64,000 nt of DNA from Catenaria anguillulae PL171 (lineage: Eukaryota > Blastocladiomycota > Blastocladiomycetes > Blastocladiales > Catenariaceae): positions 62,001 to 126,000 of the forward strand of contig MCFL01000032.1 of the NCBI GenBank assembly GCA_002102555.1. Reading direction: 5' to 3'. The position numbers and the translations under genes were made by a program. Positions 1-10,312 of this stretch are shown in pieces. The notes under the pieces are model-generated. The model was given only the letters and a program-made list of their open reading frames with translations. It did no database searches and had not been told where the DNA came from. The number at the start of each line of letters is the position of its first letter. The first letter of the stretch is position 1.

Positions 1-1218
1 CCTCACCAAATCCTGCAAAATTGCGGTTCCCTTGACGGCCGTCTTGAGCCATTTGTGCTTTGCCAAGTCTTCGACCGACGCTCGCTGATGAGGATTCTCC
101 TTCAAACACAATGAAATGAATTCTTTCATGGCGACCGAAAAGTTGCCTTGGAGCTTGATGTCCTCAATGCCCGACATGAGCAGCGCCTTCATGGGGTCGC
201 CACGGCCAACTTGAGGTGGCCCACCCGTGGCGATTTCGTAAATGGTGATGCCGAGTGACCACACATCGGCCTTGTAATCATATTGCGTGCGGCGGAGGAC
301 CTCGGGAGCCATCCAAAATGGGGTACCAACGAAAGAGTGGCGTTTGAGCGAGTTCATGGAGAATTGGCCGGCAACACCAAAGTCGCAAAGCTTGACTTTG
401 CCTTCTTCGGTCAAAAGGATGTTTGCGGCTGTCGGTTATGCAGTGAGGTGCAAGTGAGAGATAGACCTCGGTTGATTGATGTGAGAAATAGTGGTGCATG
501 CGTACCCTTGATGTCACGGTGGATGATGCCTATGCAAGTGGCAATTGTCAGTCGCTGGGTACAGCGGAAGATGACATTTGCCCAACATGAAGGGAAAACT
601 TACCGGTTTTGTGCAGATAACTGAGGGCATTGACGACTTCCCGGACAATGACGACAATGTACTTTTCCTCCAAGACACCTGACTGCAACTAGATACAATT
701 TACAGGAATTGAAAATCCTTGAGCTTATACAAGACGCACAATGCACGGAAATGACTGAGGAAACATACCACATCACGAATACTTCCACCCTTTGCGAAAT
801 CCATCACGACACACAGTTTTGTACCCTCCAAGTACGACTTGTGATAGCGGGTAATGTACTCTGAGTCGCATCGCTGCAGAAGAAAGATTTCGCGTTGGAT
901 ATCCTCGATTTCCTCGCCCTTGGACTCGAGATCGAGCACCTTGATGGCGACAATTTGCCCGGTAACGGTGTTCAACCTAGACCATGAAGACGACGCAAGA
1001 CGACAGGATTGAGAAAAGGCTCCATGACAGAATATGAACAAGTGCATACCCTTTGTACACCTGTGGGCGACCGTTGAGGACAGTGAAGCGACACAAGGTG
1101 AGGGCAAGAATGGCAAAAGCGACGCGTTGACGAAAAAGCGACCAACCTTGCCAAAGGACCCAGAGCCGATGAGCTCACGTCGGGCGTAGATTTGTTCGGG
1201 TCGCAGGTTGCTTGTCAT
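1..1218 (-). CDS. GCK-III / Ste20-family Ser/Thr protein kinase (3' part off window)
   Basis: Germinal-centre kinase of the MST3/STK24/SvkA type (fungal Sps1/Kic1 relatives), which act on cell polarity and morphogenesis. Reading leftward from ATG 1218, the exons are 1218-1147, 1060-1050, 976-769, 688-604, 529-506 and 428-1. Joined, they give the glycine loop GSGSFGK-V-YKG, the VAIKV lysine, an IEDIQREI helix typical of GCK-III, the catalytic HRDIKAAN, CDFG, a GTPFWMAPEV activation segment and the subdomain XI arginine (HQRAS). The reading frame stays open to base 1, so the end of the kinase domain and the regulatory tail lie outside the window. Two exons are only 11 and 24 nt long. Family assignment is firm; the exact orthologue is not decided. 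Confidence 0.9.
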
Positions 1219-1586
1219 GGCGATGAATTTCCGATTGCTGCATGTAGCTTCGTGTGGTGCATGGTTGAAAAGCCGTCAAATTGAAGAAGTTGATTTGGCC
1301 AATTGAAATTGATTTGTTGCACATGGATCGACGACAGGCAGGACGGGCTGCCGATCCATCTTGCACACAACCACCACGTCTCTCCTTGTGCTTTCAACGG
1401 ACAGAGAGTCGACACCTTCTTGCCATTCGCAATGTGCCATGCATGAGAACGGAATCAGTGTGCCCCCAACGTCAACTGTTGCAGTCTGCGCACTCCATGA
1501 ACCAACTGCTCCCCAAGTGATGCTCAAGCCCGCCCGACTTTCCGATCCAAGCTTGAACCCACACCGCACGCACTCGAACTTTCACA
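1219..1586. promoter_or_regulatory. Divergent intergenic region (kinase / RSM25)
   Basis: This 368-bp gap separates two start codons that point away from each other, so it should hold both promoters. I see no clear TATA element and no ORF with coding character. Confidence 0.5.
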
Positions 1587-2520
1587 ATGCCCAAGGCCAT
1601 CCCAATCTTCCACAACGTCACCCGCATGCACCAGCGCGGTCTCATTGACCGCCTGCCCGCCTGGGTCCCGGCCATGCGCCTCGTCCCGCCCTCGACCCCA
1701 TTGCCTCGCGCCGTGTGCCAAACCAATGTCCAGGGCCAGCAGCCATTTGAGCAGCCCGCCAACAAGACGTTGGCCACACACTATGCCGAGCAAATCAAAT
1801 CGCTTTACCCGCAGCCCAAGCACTTGATTTCTTCGCAGCTCAAGCACACCCGGGCGGCCCGCAAGCTGCGCCCTCAGCAGATTGTGTACCCGGAGGATCG
1901 GCTTCGGCAACGGTTCTACAGGGACCATCCCTTTGAATTGGTTAGGGCGCAGACGTTGGTCGAGGAAAGCAATCGGATCGAGGCGGATTACTCTACGCCG
2001 CTGGATAAACGGCCAAAGCCGTTGACTGGAGAAGAGTATGTAGACGTTACCTGCTTTCTCTTTACATTGCACTCTACAGCTGACACATGGCTTTTCTACC
2101 AGTGTCATCAAGTTCCAACTGCACCTGGTATCAACGGGTCTGACCATTGACGAGGCGTACGAGAAAGCCGTGCGGGACTTCCGTACTGTGCGCATGGAGG
2201 AAGAGGCCGAGGTCCGTAGGATTGCCGAGAAGAGGCGTGCGGCTGAATTGACTGCTTGGCAAAAGCAGGCACAGGTCCAGGGACTTCCGTCCTTTGAGCG
2301 GTCGCACACTCTCAAGGCCAAGAACCCACAAAACTATGAGGCGTGGTTGCAAGAGGACGAGGCATCGTACAACACGCAGCAGGCATTCCGTTTGCGTTTG
2401 GAGTATGTTGCGCATTCAGTTATGTTTGCGAGTGCACTTTCTTGATGTGAGCTAACTTGCACCATATCGTGAATCCCTTGTAGGACCATGAAGGCCAACA
2501 AGGAGCAGCAGGGTCAGTAG
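1587..2520 (+). CDS. RSM25: Mitochondrial small-subunit ribosomal protein mS23 (Rsm25)
   Basis: Component of the small subunit of the mitochondrial ribosome. Exons 1587-2035, 2103-2402 and 2484-2520 encode 261 aa with no frame break. Family signatures are visible: an N-terminal segment with QRGLIDRLPAWVPAM followed by PPST, then YPEDRLRQRFYRDHPFEL (about residues 110-130), the LVEESN segment, and after intron 1 a helical VIKFQLHLVSTGLTIDEAY stretch. The Arg/Glu-rich C-terminal helix fits fungal mS23. Length matches the yeast protein. Introns are 67 and 81 nt with GTATGT donors. It is divergent from the upstream kinase. Confidence 0.88.
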
Positions 2521-3520
2521 AGGGGTCACATATTCTATGTTTCTGTACTGCACATCTGCCTGCTATTCATTTCATCCAACTACTTATTGACATTCGTTAT
2601 ACATAGCATCCACTTTGAATGAACCAAAGCAGAGGCAAGACAGCCATTCACAGTGCCCTGAGTGTTGGATCGGTGGACCAGAGTGGAACGTGAGACAAAT
2701 GCCATAGCCCCCGATCTCTGTGTCGGGTGGCGCAGCACGAGCACAATCCTGTCGCAAACACCTTCCACTGCCCATGCAGTTACTGTCCATTTGGATGGAA
2801 TACATGCGAAGCAGCATTGTACTCTTGTCGTGGAGATGGGCTGAGATGGGTCAAGGGGGCAAGGAAGGTTGTCATTGCGACAGGAATGGGCGAAGTTGGT
2901 CTTTTAGCTCATGACTGGGTAGGGTTCGAACACCAGCCCAAGCCGGCGCCAGGCTGCGTTGCAGATCATCGTCAAGCCAGAGCTCAGCGCCCGTCGCCGA
3001 TGGGACGGCCGGATGATGGGCTGGCGTCATGTCGTCGCTGGTGACCTTCCCAACGCAGCTGGCCTGCTTATCTCTCTGTGCGTCCCTCCAGCAATGTTCA
3101 TGCATCTGTATCTGTATCTGGCACATTTGTCCTAGAATCCAGCCCCAACACCAACACCGCTGTTCGCAGCAAAGTACTTCCTAAGTATCCTCGCCACCAC
3201 TCGCACCGTCATTTGTTCTGTTCCACCAACCAGTTCACAAAAAAAAAACCCAAACGATACCCTTGCTCACATTGGCCCGGTCCAAGGAGAGGTACAACAT
3301 CTGCCTACTTGCTCACGCATCGACCATTACCTGTCATGTCCATGCCTCGGCGGCCGGCTTCTATGGACGGCATCATGTGCCGTACCGTCTCGCGCTCGCA
3401 CTTGGCCTGCGACATCACCCACCACTGCCACGAGCCGTCTCGCCTCTTTTCCTTTGCTCTCGTCATCACTCACTCGCTCCCGAGCCGTGTCACTGCCACA
3501 GAAAGATCACTAACACCAAG
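2521..3520. other. Intergenic and probable 5' UTR/promoter of the SH3-SAM-PH gene
   Basis: One kilobase without a recognisable gene. The right half is C- and A-rich with an eight-A run near 3240. The frame of the next gene is open upstream to an ATG at 3263, but those residues are low-complexity and His/Leu-rich with no domain, so I place the start at 3521. Confidence 0.5.
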
Positions 3521-6097
3521 ATGCTCGCCAACAACACATTGCAATACGACATTGTCTACGCCATCCACGACTTCAACGCCGAGGATGAGGACGAGGTGAG
3601 CTTCAAGGCCGGCCAAGAAATCGTTGTGCTTGAGCGCGACGCAGAGTTTGGCGATGGCTGGTGGATGGGCCGTACCCAAGACGGCCAAATTGGCCTGTTC
3701 CCCGCCAACTTCACCTCGCCGACACCAGTGTCGCCCACGGGCACAGAGACGTCCGGTACCACGCTGTCCACGTCGCTCATGTCATCGTCGGCTGCCGGCG
3801 GCACACCGGGCGGCAGCAGTGGCGGCAACACGCCCGAGACAAAGGCAAAGCACCCAAAGCATCGCGAGAGTGTGCAGTCGTTTGACGCCTTGGATCAGTG
3901 CGAGACGTTCATCTCGGAACTGCGCAAGTCGATTCACTCGAGCTCCGTCAAACTCCAAGATATCAAGGCGCCCTCGTCGTCGTCGGGCAATGGCCGCCGG
4001 ACCAGTTACTCCCCACCGCCTCCTCCCGTGCAACCGCCCGCACTTCCGACATCGTCCTCGTCGCCCTTGCACTCGCAACCGCACTCGCGCGCCATTTCGC
4101 CCACGCCGACGGCCTACTCTCACTCGCTGCACTCTTCCGCGCACCACTCACCCATGCCTGCATCCGGCCGCTTGTCGCCCAACCCTGCCGCCATGAACTC
4201 GCCGTACCGCTCGGCAACCCCACTGGGCGGCATGTCTGTGTCACCCGGGTATCGCTCACGCAACCCTCGCACCTGGTCTGCAGGTGAGGTGGCCGACTGG
4301 CTGTCGTCTGTGGGCTTTGCAAACTGCGTTGACAACTTTATCCGCAACGAAATCACGGGCGACGCCATGCTTTCCCTGTCGCTGCCCACGCTCAAGGAGC
4401 TCGATATCCCAGCCCTCGGAAAGCGGATTCAAATCATGAACTCGATCATCTCCCTCAAGGAAGAGTTTGGCTTGCAAGGCGACGATAACTCATCGCGCGG
4501 GCGTGGCGGTGCCGCACGCTCCATTGCATCTGCCGGGTCGGGATCCGGCCGCGGCCGGTCAGCGCACCCAACGTCCGTATCTCCCGTTGGCCGGCGCCTG
4601 TCCCCGCAACGGTCGCCCAACATGGGTGTGGCTGCTCGCGGGCTGTCTGCATCGCGCGTGTCGACTCGCTCATCGGCGTCTGGCGGTGCCCACGGCGGTG
4701 CGGGCTACCCGAGCTCGCCGCCGCCCCCACAACCCACGCACTTGCCCGTGTACCCGACACCAGCGGGCAGTTCGGCATCGACGGGCGAGCCACTGGCACG
4801 CATGGCCAGCCCGGCACTTGGCGCGGCGTATCTGACGTCGCCCATTGCGTCCAACTCGATGCCGCTCCGCTCGCTCACGCCAACGCCGCGCGATGCGCTG
4901 GATATCAACCCGGGCGATTTGGCGCCCGTGGATTGCGATGGCCTGCTCAAGACGCTCGAAAACATGTCTGGCTACGGGCAGCTTGCCGGTAAAGACACAG
5001 AATGGAAGCGCCGGTGGATGGCGCTCAAGGGCAATGCGCTGTACTGGTTCAAGTGCGATTCAAAGGACAAGGATGCCATCAAGTCTGTGACTGGCCCGGC
5101 TTTGCAGTGCATTTACTTGCACTCTGGGTTCCGCGTCGGCATGGACGAGTCGATTCGGTCGGGCAAGCACGCATTCCGCGTCACGGAACTCAACCCGGAC
5201 GCGGGCCCGCCAAAGCACTGGGTGTTTTACACGGACGACCACAAGGAGTGCCGCAAGTGGATGCGGGCACTGACCAAGGCCACCATTTTCCACTCGCAGC
5301 ACGAGGAGAGCAAGCGCGGCACACAAGGTGTCGAGGTGATTGGCAACCCGAGGGATTTGATTCGCCAGATCCGCATGCCCGACGACCATCAGCTCGTGTC
5401 AAGCGAGCTCGGCCAGATTTCACGCGAATGGATCGACGAGGATCCCGGCGCAAAGGGCGCGGCCGGCCGGCCGCCCACAGGCTCAGGCTCGGGCCGCCGC
5501 CCGTCACTTCCCGGCAGCCAGCTCGCACCCGGCGGGCCCGAACTGCTTTCCGTGGCAGACCCGATCGGCAACCTGCGGTCCAAATCCACCGAGCCATACG
5601 ACCGGCACGCGGGCGCCACGAGCCCTGCCCCGTCTGCCTCGTCCATGTCGCCCTCGATGGCACGCCGGTCGCCGTCCATTGGATCTGGCGGCATGTCGCG
5701 CAGGCAACCTGCGTGGGACGATGGCCGCGAGCGCGAGATTGAGCGGTTGCGCAACCAGGGCCAGTATGTGCATTATATCAACTCTGCGCTTCCCAAGCAC
5801 GAGCATATTAGCGGGTTGAGGGATTTGATGAGCGGCATCACTTTTATTCACTTTTTGGCCAATGTCACGCAAAACATGTTGCCGCCGCACTTTGTGCGCG
5901 CCGTGCGGGACCCGGCAAAGATTCGCATTGATTTCTTGGACAACTGGGATGTGGTGTTGAGTTGGATGCCCGAGCTGGGCATTGATGTGCCCATGGGCGT
6001 CACGGTCGAAAAGTTGGCGAGTGGCCAGGAGGTGGTCATCATGGATGTGGTTGAGGCCGTTCAAGGCAAATATGCGCCTTTGCCTCCGGTTTACTGA
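3521..6097 (+). CDS. Boi1/Boi2-like polarity scaffold: SH3-SAM-PH plus C-terminal CH-like domain
   Basis: Single-exon gene for 858 aa. Domains in order: SH3 at about residues 8-62 (YDIVYAIHDFNAEDEDEVSF, then DGWWMGR and GLFPANF); a Ser/Pro-rich linker; SAM at 250-316 (RTWSAGEVADWLSSVGF, ending in KRIQIMNSI); a second disordered basic Ser/Pro linker; PH at about 464-588 (CDGLLKTLEN, WKRRWMALKGNALYWF, final helix WMRALTKAT). SH3-SAM-PH is the architecture of fungal Boi1/Boi2, which link Rho/Cdc42 signalling to the exocyst at growth sites. Unusually, residues about 747-855 form a CH-like fold (YINSAL, LRDLMSGITFIHFLANVT, DNWDVVLSWMPELGIDV). ATG 3521 lies just before the SH3 domain. The domain calls are firm except CH, which is my reading. 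Confidence 0.85.
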   Translation: MLANNTLQYDIVYAIHDFNAEDEDEVSFKAGQEIVVLERDAEFGDGWWMGRTQDGQIGLFPANFTSPTPVSPTGTETSGTTLSTSLMSSSAAGGTPGGSSGGNTPETKAKHPKHRESVQSFDALDQCETFISELRKSIHSSSVKLQDIKAPSSSSGNGRRTSYSPPPPPVQPPALPTSSSSPLHSQPHSRAISPTPTAYSHSLHSSAHHSPMPASGRLSPNPAAMNSPYRSATPLGGMSVSPGYRSRNPRTWSAGEVADWLSSVGFANCVDNFIRNEITGDAMLSLSLPTLKELDIPALGKRIQIMNSIISLKEEFGLQGDDNSSRGRGGAARSIASAGSGSGRGRSAHPTSVSPVGRRLSPQRSPNMGVAARGLSASRVSTRSSASGGAHGGAGYPSSPPPPQPTHLPVYPTPAGSSASTGEPLARMASPALGAAYLTSPIASNSMPLRSLTPTPRDALDINPGDLAPVDCDGLLKTLENMSGYGQLAGKDTEWKRRWMALKGNALYWFKCDSKDKDAIKSVTGPALQCIYLHSGFRVGMDESIRSGKHAFRVTELNPDAGPPKHWVFYTDDHKECRKWMRALTKATIFHSQHEESKRGTQGVEVIGNPRDLIRQIRMPDDHQLVSSELGQISREWIDEDPGAKGAAGRPPTGSGSGRRPSLPGSQLAPGGPELLSVADPIGNLRSKSTEPYDRHAGATSPAPSASSMSPSMARRSPSIGSGGMSRRQPAWDDGREREIERLRNQGQYVHYINSALPKHEHISGLRDLMSGITFIHFLANVTQNMLPPHFVRAVRDPAKIRIDFLDNWDVVLSWMPELGIDVPMGVTVEKLASGQEVVIMDVVEAVQGKYAPLPPVY

Positions 6098-6333
6098 GTT
6101 TGTGTAGCTTTCTTTTTTTTGGCCACTTTGTTTTTTCAGTTTCTGCTGTACTATTCCGTGTCGTTCTTGTCAGTTCTCTAGTTGTGTGTGTGCCAAGATT
6201 TCTCTTTTGTTTCGCCCATGATTCTCTGCCACTTTTCGCTTCTCGCTTTGTACCCAAAGACTGGTCATTGCAGCCCGTTCCCCGCATCCAATTCAAAAAA
6301 TCAATATACACCCACGCATAGATCACATTGAGC

Positions 6334-7452
6334 TCACAGAAACCCATGGTCGTACTTTGTGGCCTCCACCTTTCCCGTTGAACTAAACCCGGTCCCTTCA
6401 GTGGCAATGGTCACCACGTCTCCGCGGTCAGGCCGTACTTTAGTATCGCACACGTTACACCGCTTGCTCGACACAACAAAGTCCTTGACGCAAGCCGCAC
6501 ACAGGACGTGACCGCAGGGTTTGAGGGCGCGGATCGACGAGCCGTTGTTCAAGTGCTTGGAGCATGAGTAGCACGTCACGTTGGATTTCGGGGCAATTGT
6601 GGAAGTCGAGGATGAGGGCGAGGGACGTTTGAAGTGCAGAGGAAAGAGCTTCTTGGCGCTGTATGAGAATTGTCAGTTTTCTTGCATACAAGTGCGCGGT
6701 AAACAGGGACGTGGGCGAACCTGAGCAGGGTGTGTGGTTTGTCGCAAAGGCACATGATTTTGGGTTCGTCCTTGGGCACTTCGATTTGCTTGACCGTTTG
6801 CGGAGCGAGCGAGGGCTATGCAGAAGAGGCAATGTGTTCAGAAACAGTCCACAGACGGCCAAATTTGAAATAGCAACGTACAATCCAAAACGAATTGAGC
6901 GCAGGTTTGCCACCCTTCGAATCGGATCGGCCGGCTGTTGAGGCAGCGCCTGTCACCGAGACGGATGCTTCTGCTTTCGCGAGGTTGTCACGGGCCGCAG
7001 CTTCTGTCATTTCCTGCTCTTTGGCCTGCCAAAGAAACCAAAGTGCCATCAGTATGTTCTCCGTCATGGAGAGCGAAGCGCAACCAATCGATGAGCAACA
7101 ACAAACCTGTTCCTTGCGCTTCTCCTCCTCAATTAACTTGAGCGCCCGCTTGATTTCCTTCTTTTGCGCCAGGATACTCTCGTACACGCACTCCTTACAC
7201 GCAACATGTCCTTCTGGGCTTTGGGTCATCCATTGCATCATCAGCGATGCTGTGGATGCACAAAGAGTCGTGCTGTTGTGCAACATACCAGGACATGGGC
7301 ACGGCCGCGGTCTGCAAACACAAGAAGCAAGCATCAAACGCTCGCTTCGAGTCTGTACCCAGGCGCTGGCGCTGGGTGCCGTATGTGAGCCGCTCACGCT
7401 CAGCGTAGGTGAAGACGGCCGACGCCGTGTTGTTCTTTGAGTGGCGGGGCAT
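6334..7452 (-). CDS. NOSIP: NOSIP homologue, RING/U-box E3 ligase-like protein
   Basis: Homologue of nitric-oxide-synthase-interacting protein, a spliceosome-associated E3-type protein. Five exons (7452-7289, 7218-7107, 7025-6882, 6815-6721, 6658-6334) join without frame break into 279 aa. The N-terminus MPRHSKNNTASAVFTY and RAFDACFLCLQ are hallmarks of the family. A first RING/U-box-like module follows (CPEGHVACKECVYESIL) and leads into a long helix starting QKKEIKRALKLIEEEKRK. The FWIPSL motif and a C-terminal RING (CYSCSKHL, LKPCGHVLCAACV, RCNVC) close the protein, which ends in a GTGF segment as in animals. The 3' end is convergent with the SH3-SAM-PH gene, 236 bp away. Confidence 0.9.
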
Positions 7453-7787
7453 TGCGCTTGGTTGGGTCGAGAACGAAGACAATCAGGTGGTGTTGGTTAG
7501 AATTCAATTGGTTTGCATGGAGTGTCAAGTCTTCAGCATGTGCTTGCGCTTTGGCTTTGTTCTTTTCTTGTATCTTGCTGTTGTTTTCTTCGGGCAATCA
7601 CGAATTGAGTGGAATGTGGGCCGTCGATCGATCACGTTGAGACAAAATGGATGGCAAGTACAACTTGGATTTTTAGTACATTACAAAGGTCACACAGTAC
7701 ACACACAGAAACGAATAGAAGAAAGTCACATTATCATCTAATCTTGGGATAATTGCAATAGAATCACGCCAAATTGCACACACGGCC
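7453..7787. other. Intergenic, between two minus-strand genes
   Basis: 335 bp holding the NOSIP promoter and the 3' UTR of the transglutaminase gene. No gene or structured element is visible. Confidence 0.5.
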
Positions 7788-9228
7788 TTAGCAGTTGCCC
7801 TTGATGGACTCCTCCAGCAAGTCGCGAACATTCTTGTACGACAAACCAACACGGGTGACCAGGTTCAAGTTCGGGCGACGGGTCGAGTACCAGAGGAAGT
7901 CGGGGTGGTCGTTCATCGAGGCGCCGAGCCACTCACCGCCAATGATCTGGCCAGCGGCATCGAGCTCAGGAGGTAGGTGAAATCACGGTTGACGGTGTAG
8001 CGGTTGATCTTGTTGGGGTTGGTCACATGCGGGCCGTCCTCGGTCGACTCAACAATCCACGAGAAGCGGGTGCGAACTTGGGCAAACGACACGGCGTTGG
8101 CGTTGAAGGGGTAGGCTTGAGCGTTGAAGAGCTTCGCAGCCTCGGCGGCTGTGATGATCTTTTGTTCAAGGATTTTGTAGCCGCGGATGGGCTGGTTCCA
8201 GACCTCAGCGCCAGCGGTGACGTCGACAACAAACGAGGTCTTGAAGCGGCCGAGCAAGTTGGTCATGGCAATGTGGAAGTAGCCAGGGTTGAGGTCGCGG
8301 AAAGCGGCATCGTTGGCGCGGCCGTTGGCGTCGCGAGTGACTTGGCCGTCGTTACCGTTGAAGCGCATGCCAGTGAAGACGGTCGGGAGACCGGCACCAT
8401 CGTAGATCATGGAAAGGTAAGCCTTGATATCGACAGGGCGGAACGTCACGCCGTTCTTGGTCACAGGGCACTTGGCTTCGGGCTCGAGAATGGCGGCAGG
8501 CGCCCACGCATGGCAGATACCGAACCAGGTGGGAATGCAGCGGCCCTCGGTCTGACCCTCGCGAATGGCGCAAGCACTGCCGTCCGCCAAACTGGCGCAG
8601 TCGGAGCGCTTCTTGCAAACGCGACGACCGCGTTGGGAGTCGACACCGTTGTTGCGCGAGATGGCATCCTTGAATTGTTGCACGTTCAGGCCGAAAGCGG
8701 TGGCGTACTTCTCGGCGGGAGACGGCTCGTTGGTCCACTTGTGGTTGATGCTATCCTGTAAGGTGAAAACCAATACCAATCAGACCTCTGCTCGGCCAAA
8801 ATGCAAAGAACTGAAATGTCGTGCCTTCGCGACAGCCCAGTAATCTGCAGGCCAAGGCACAGGCGAGTGTTCCGCGGCAGTTGGGAGTTGCTACAGAAAC
8901 GGCAAGAAAATGATGAGAATGCTAACAAGTGGACAGAATGGGTTTGGTTGCAGACGCGTCGTACGTTCAAGCGACGCTCCAAGGGCTGACCGATGCCAGC
9001 CTGAAGACGCTGCAGATCACTGCTGGGGAAGGACGACTCCTCGCGCAAGGCAGCGGGGAGCGAGGCGTTGATGGGCTTGTAAAGGTTGGGGTTGATGGCG
9101 GCACCGTAAGCGGGATGGTTGGCGTTCAAGGGCATGAGATCATCGATGCCACGAGCGCGCATCTCGTCCATGGGCGAGGCCGAGGCGGTGATGGCGAGAG
9201 CCGCGAGAACGAAAAGAAGAGAGACCAT
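7788..9228 (-). CDS. Secreted transglutaminase-elicitor family protein with Pep-13-like motif (one frame break)
   Basis: Member of the TGase elicitor family (Phytophthora GP42 type), calcium-dependent extracellular transglutaminases. Exons 9228-8965, 8890-8825 and 8755-7788. Residues 1-18 form a signal peptide (MVSLLFVLAALAITASAS) and a pro-region follows. The core begins at PSPAEKYATAFG, contains GICHAWAPA with the probable catalytic Cys (codon 8515-8513), then DAAFRDLNPGYFHIA, and VWNQPIRGYKILE at 8203-8165, which aligns with the Pep-13 elicitor peptide. The C-terminus has GGEW, HPDFLWY and VGLSY as in the family. Intron 2 (8824-8756, 69 nt) uses a GC donor. Near 7969-7976 the frame shifts by one missing base (CTCCTGAGC); homology continues on both sides. 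This could be a sequencing error or a real lesion. Confidence 0.88.
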
Positions 9229-10312
9229 GGTGTATGGGTAAGAGAAGAGGGTGTGTGCGAGGGAACTTCGGGAGGGAAGAATGAGGTGTGCTGGAGTGGG
9301 GAGAAAAGTGTGCGGGGATGGTCCTGGTTCTTATACCCTCGAATCGCCATGCTCGAGCGTACGATGGGGTGAGGTGCGGGACATCATGGGTATCAGTCCA
9401 TCGCTGTGTACGAGCGGAAGGCGTCGAATAGCGAGCGTGAGCGGGCAAAGCTACATGTAACCTTGCCTGACGTAAAGTGCAGAGAGCAAACGGAATGCAG
9501 AGTTCGGCAGGATCAATGGCACCAGGGCTCATGCTGCAGCGGGCGTGCATGTGCAACACTTTGCAGACGATTTGCTGCATGGCGAACAAACAAACCGGTG
9601 CAGTTTGTACAAGCAATCGCAATATATGTGTGGGGCGCAAATTTACCGACGCCAAGCCATGCGCTCGTGTAACGGTCACGTTGCGGATGCCTCTCTGATG
9701 TGTCTTGACGAACATCCTTGGCGCCCGGCAATGCAATTGCAAGACGCAACTGGCGAGTATTGATTGCAACCAGCTCGCGGATCGCGAGCTCCAGAGCACA
9801 CGGCCGCCTGCAGGTCAGGCAGCTAGGATCCAGAACGTGGTTGTAGTGATGCAGACATGATTGGTCCCGGTGCAGGTGTTGCCCGTCCAATGTCCCCGCC
9901 AACCTACGTTGTCATGTCTCTCCGGTCCACTCGTCGTGTCATGTAATTGGAGTGTAAAAATGTGGACGGCTGACGCCACATCTCTCCGTGTGGTGGTGCG
10001 CATGGCATGGAGGAATCGATCTCACATCGTCGACGGAAAAAGCAACGAGCGGGAAGCGGAAGCGGATACGTAAGTATTGGTTGAGTTTGCAGCAGCGTTT
10101 CAGGCTCTTTGCAGCTTGAACTTTTGGACCACATGTGAGACATCTCAACGCGTTCCCTCCTGCAACAGTGGCGTGCACAAGTGGCGTGCTTTGATGCTTA
10201 TCGGATCTCGCCATCCCGAGCTTGTTCGATCGGCGGCCCTTGCTCCGGTCTCCGATCAACATCGCCCACATGCACTGTGTTGATTAATTACGCTCAAGCA
10301 AAGTCACTCACC
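9229..10312. other. Divergent intergenic region, 1.08 kb
   Basis: It separates the starts of the transglutaminase gene (minus) and the WW/FF gene (plus). Apart from the TATA-like element near 9330 I recognise no gene, tRNA or repeat. Confidence 0.5.
9330..9335 (-). promoter_or_regulatory. TATA-like element upstream of the transglutaminase gene
   Basis: On the minus strand the sequence reads GGGTATAAGAACC, with the TATAAG core about 100 nt upstream of ATG 9228. Spacing suits a core promoter with a short leader. Inferred from sequence alone. Confidence 0.4.

Noticed and set aside
2915-2960. tRNA-like GGTTCGAAC string after TAGCTC
   Set aside because: The D-arm-like and T-arm-like strings are too close and in the wrong arrangement; no acceptor stem or anticodon arm can be formed.
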